DNA from: an uncultured Eubacteriales bacterium
Lineage (GTDB): Bacteria; Bacillota; Clostridia; Lachnospirales; Lachnospiraceae
Direction of reading: 5' to 3'
DNA length: 8,224 nt
Assembly: GCA_900321145.1 (NCBI GenBank)
Contig: ONVB01000263.1
Coordinates: 1-8,224, forward strand
Position 1 is the first letter of the stretch, and each line of letters opens with the position of its first letter. A program made the position numbers and the translations under genes. The notes under the pieces were generated by a model. That model was not told the DNA's origin. It searched no databases and was given only the letters and a program-made list of their open reading frames with translations. This document shows positions 7,501-8,224 of this stretch, in pieces.

Positions 7501-8224
7501 TGGATACACTGTTTGAGGTATATAACATAGCTGACAACAAGAAGAACAATTCTCGTTCCGGAAACGGAGTCGGACTTCCGATAGCAAAGGGCTATGCCGA
7601 TCTGATCGGAGCCACTCTTATGGTTGATTCGGAATACGGTGCGGGCACGAGCTTTACACTCCGCACCCTTCAGAAGCAGGGAGTGAAGCAGAAGACTGTC
7701 ACGGCGGAGAAAATAGAAGGCGTTGTATCCAAGGAGACAGCCGAAAGCCTGTGGTTCCCGGAGGTTAAGGCTCTTGTAGTGGACGATGACGCGGTAAGTC
7801 TTGATCTTTCCGTTTCCACATTAAAGAACTTCGGTATAGAGGTGTCAACTGCCGGTTCGGGAATGAGCGCCATCGACTGTGTCATGAATGAGCACTTTGA
7901 CGTATGCTTTATCGATCTGTCCATGCCTGTTATGAACGGCCTTGATACGATGAAGGAGATCCGTGAGCTGTCAGATGACGGATATGACACCCTGCCCATA
8001 GTGGCTATGGACATGGATGCCATAGAAGCGGATAAATCCAGTCTGCTCGGAGAAGGTTTTACCGACAGCATAGTCAAGCCCATGGAGGCGAGACGTATAG
8101 CTGCCATTCTCCGCGACTGTCTCCCCGAGGATAAGATATCGGTAAGGCCGATAGAGTATGATATATCCGAGGTCTTCGGAAATGTACCTGTCAGCGTTCA
8201 GGAAAAGCCGAAGAAGGAAAATAC
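4587..8224 (+). CDS. Membrane-bound hybrid sensor kinase: double beta-propeller, Y_Y_Y, degenerate HisKA, HATPase, receiver (3' end missing)
   Basis: One frame runs unbroken from the ATG at 4587 to the right edge: 1212 codons, no stop. An in-frame TAA at 4578 makes this the first possible start, but no good Shine-Dalgarno is present. Residues 1-33 are a basic plus hydrophobic signal sequence containing LAGC (21-24). Residues ~36-635 hold about 14 propeller blades of the two-component-regulator type (for example YIWVGTESGLY around W69, and RIWVGAD). Residues ~638-745 fit a Y_Y_Y domain. The transmembrane helix is ~753-771. The HisKA-like region follows, with LANISNEIKTPVNA: N810 replaces the phospho-accepting His. 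The HATPase has N-box N928 (LLDNAVKFT), G1 DTGIGI (962-967) and G2 GNGVGLPIA (from 992). The receiver (~1060-1172) has D1066/D1067, phospho-acceptor D1110 (FIDLSMPVMNG), K1164 (IVKP), but D1142 at the switch Thr position. The last ~35 residues are linker-like, so another domain (HPt or DNA-binding) may follow. The architecture resembles the hybrid two-component sensors that read extracellular glycans in Bacteroides; the ligand here is unknown. Confidence 0.9.
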   Translation, partial: MEIKNLKKRISVIIITIAAFLAGCLFSVSGIQAKDTFTADYIQTVYSQSTGFYSNEINCLYQAASGYIWVGTESGLYRCNGSEFTSINLWDSDRTDDYSINCLYQDSVGRLWIGTDNYGLFMYFEGNTMHFREDYYNGVKVIYDVIEDADGHIYIAAANGIYGIKTTEDGYALTPHDIPEIASLKCKELALRGSDIYMLSFDNIVYRVKQDGKISSIDFSDIYKYDLTTISVIDDTVYVGTEGSSIYYFKNAGNVTEHATHLENINVIKKDSEGRIWVGADTGIGYLKDSGIKKCSGCDIDSYISDMIEDYEGNYWIASSRMGLLYMSRSKFTDYNTYSGLKEAMVNVVCIKGDETYIGTDEGLYIYDKNGAAVSNDISTTLEKTNITDIRLDKSENMYVSTARYRGVYKLSKNGKISEFIKSSNLPGRTINTILPLSDGYLACGTENGIVFADNAGKVSDQAGFPKVNVRCMFETGDGKLLVGTDGDGLYALDGRNIESMRHYTVEDGLSSNVIIDIAEGENGIYLATDDGITFYNESFRALSNIERANNVYDITISDGLCWITGSLGVIYASEAELIGSEPLKARYFSVADGLSKTVNNMGHGYIDTEGNYYICCNDGLYVLDTINIPTNSVKPRIKVTSVEVDGEMYEFDDIANGLTVKSDTSKITINFAVFSYMNRGGISVNYSLEGFDKEPVTLKGNDALSAVYTNLDGGDYRFIISAVNGDGTSCDEPVSFVISKEKSILENQVTRALLIALSVLVLFVVIFAVWKLVRLIKSKNRAIEVLSKEHEDAVKTSSAKNDYLANISNEIKTPVNAMMAKADEALKVMDPESEYAPSIKGIYDIGADVLDRVDDIILLAKIEAGSIGLVETSYSYMVLVKELSDYTLDLLKDKGVSFELELGEIEADSLFGDYEKIKGIMERLLDNAVKFTKEGRIVLYADCEYADENRDRLLISLNVSDTGIGIQEDRVDTLFEVYNIADNKKNNSRSGNGVGLPIAKGYADLIGATLMVDSEYGAGTSFTLRTLQKQGVKQKTVTAEKIEGVVSKETAESLWFPEVKALVVDDDAVSLDLSVSTLKNFGIEVSTAGSGMSAIDCVMNEHFDVCFIDLSMPVMNGLDTMKEIRELSDDGYDTLPIVAMDMDAIEADKSSLLGEGFTDSIVKPMEARRIAAILRDCLPEDKISVRPIEYDISEVFGNVPVSVQEKPKKEN

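Noticed and set aside
7670..8107. 145-residue minus-strand frame opposite the receiver domain
   Set aside because: The plus strand there encodes a clear receiver with catalytic residues in place; the reverse frame has Ser/Ala-rich composition without motifs.
4587..8224. Possible frameshift or pseudogene in the long kinase region
   Set aside because: I translated it codon by codon; the frame stays open with domains in the expected order, and the lack of a stop is due to the window edge.

Overview
The window looks like a chromosomal stretch from a motile, low-to-moderate GC Gram-positive of the class Clostridia, most likely a Lachnospiraceae-type anaerobe. This is inferred from the mix of genes (CheV, ArgD, M18 aminopeptidase, a very large propeller-type sensor kinase), from purine-rich GGAGG ribosome binding sites, and from heavy use of ATA, AGA and AGG codons. 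The genus cannot be fixed from the sequence. All genes are on the + strand and coding density is high.

Layout. (1) Positions 1-764 hold the 3' part of a gene for a probably surface-anchored protein: a Thr/Glu-rich linker built of five 15-bp units, followed by a DUF4352/DUF5067-like beta domain. (2) 776-1690 is a complete cheV (CheW domain plus receiver), 11 bp downstream and probably co-transcribed. (3) 1691-1872 is a 182-bp regulatory gap with a strong hairpin, a possible promoter, a small palindrome and a 36-bp repeat. (4) 1873-3063 is argD, followed after 34 bp by an M18 aminopeptidase gene (3098-4495). (5) 4496-4586 is almost entirely a 77-bp imperfect palindrome. One of its arms is an inverted copy (34 of 36 bases) of the repeat in front of argD, so argD-apeA is bracketed by inverted repeats. 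(6) From 4587 to the right edge runs one uninterrupted frame of at least 1212 codons with no stop in the window. It encodes a membrane-bound hybrid sensor kinase: signal sequence, about 14 beta-propeller blades, Y_Y_Y domain, one clear transmembrane helix, HisKA-like region, HATPase and receiver.

The most notable point is in that kinase. The H-box is canonical except that the phospho-accepting histidine is asparagine (N810). The ATP-binding N, G1 and G2 boxes look intact. The attached receiver keeps its acidic pocket, phospho-acceptor Asp and Lys, but has Asp where the conserved switch Thr/Ser should be. This suggests a sensor that does not signal by ordinary cis or trans autophosphorylation on HisKA. 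The C-terminus, where an HPt or DNA-binding domain may sit, lies outside the window.

Functionally, the window joins chemotaxis coupling (CheV), amino-acid metabolism and peptide breakdown (ArgD, M18 aminopeptidase) and extracellular sensing (propeller kinase). Nothing in the sequence shows that the three blocks act in one pathway.
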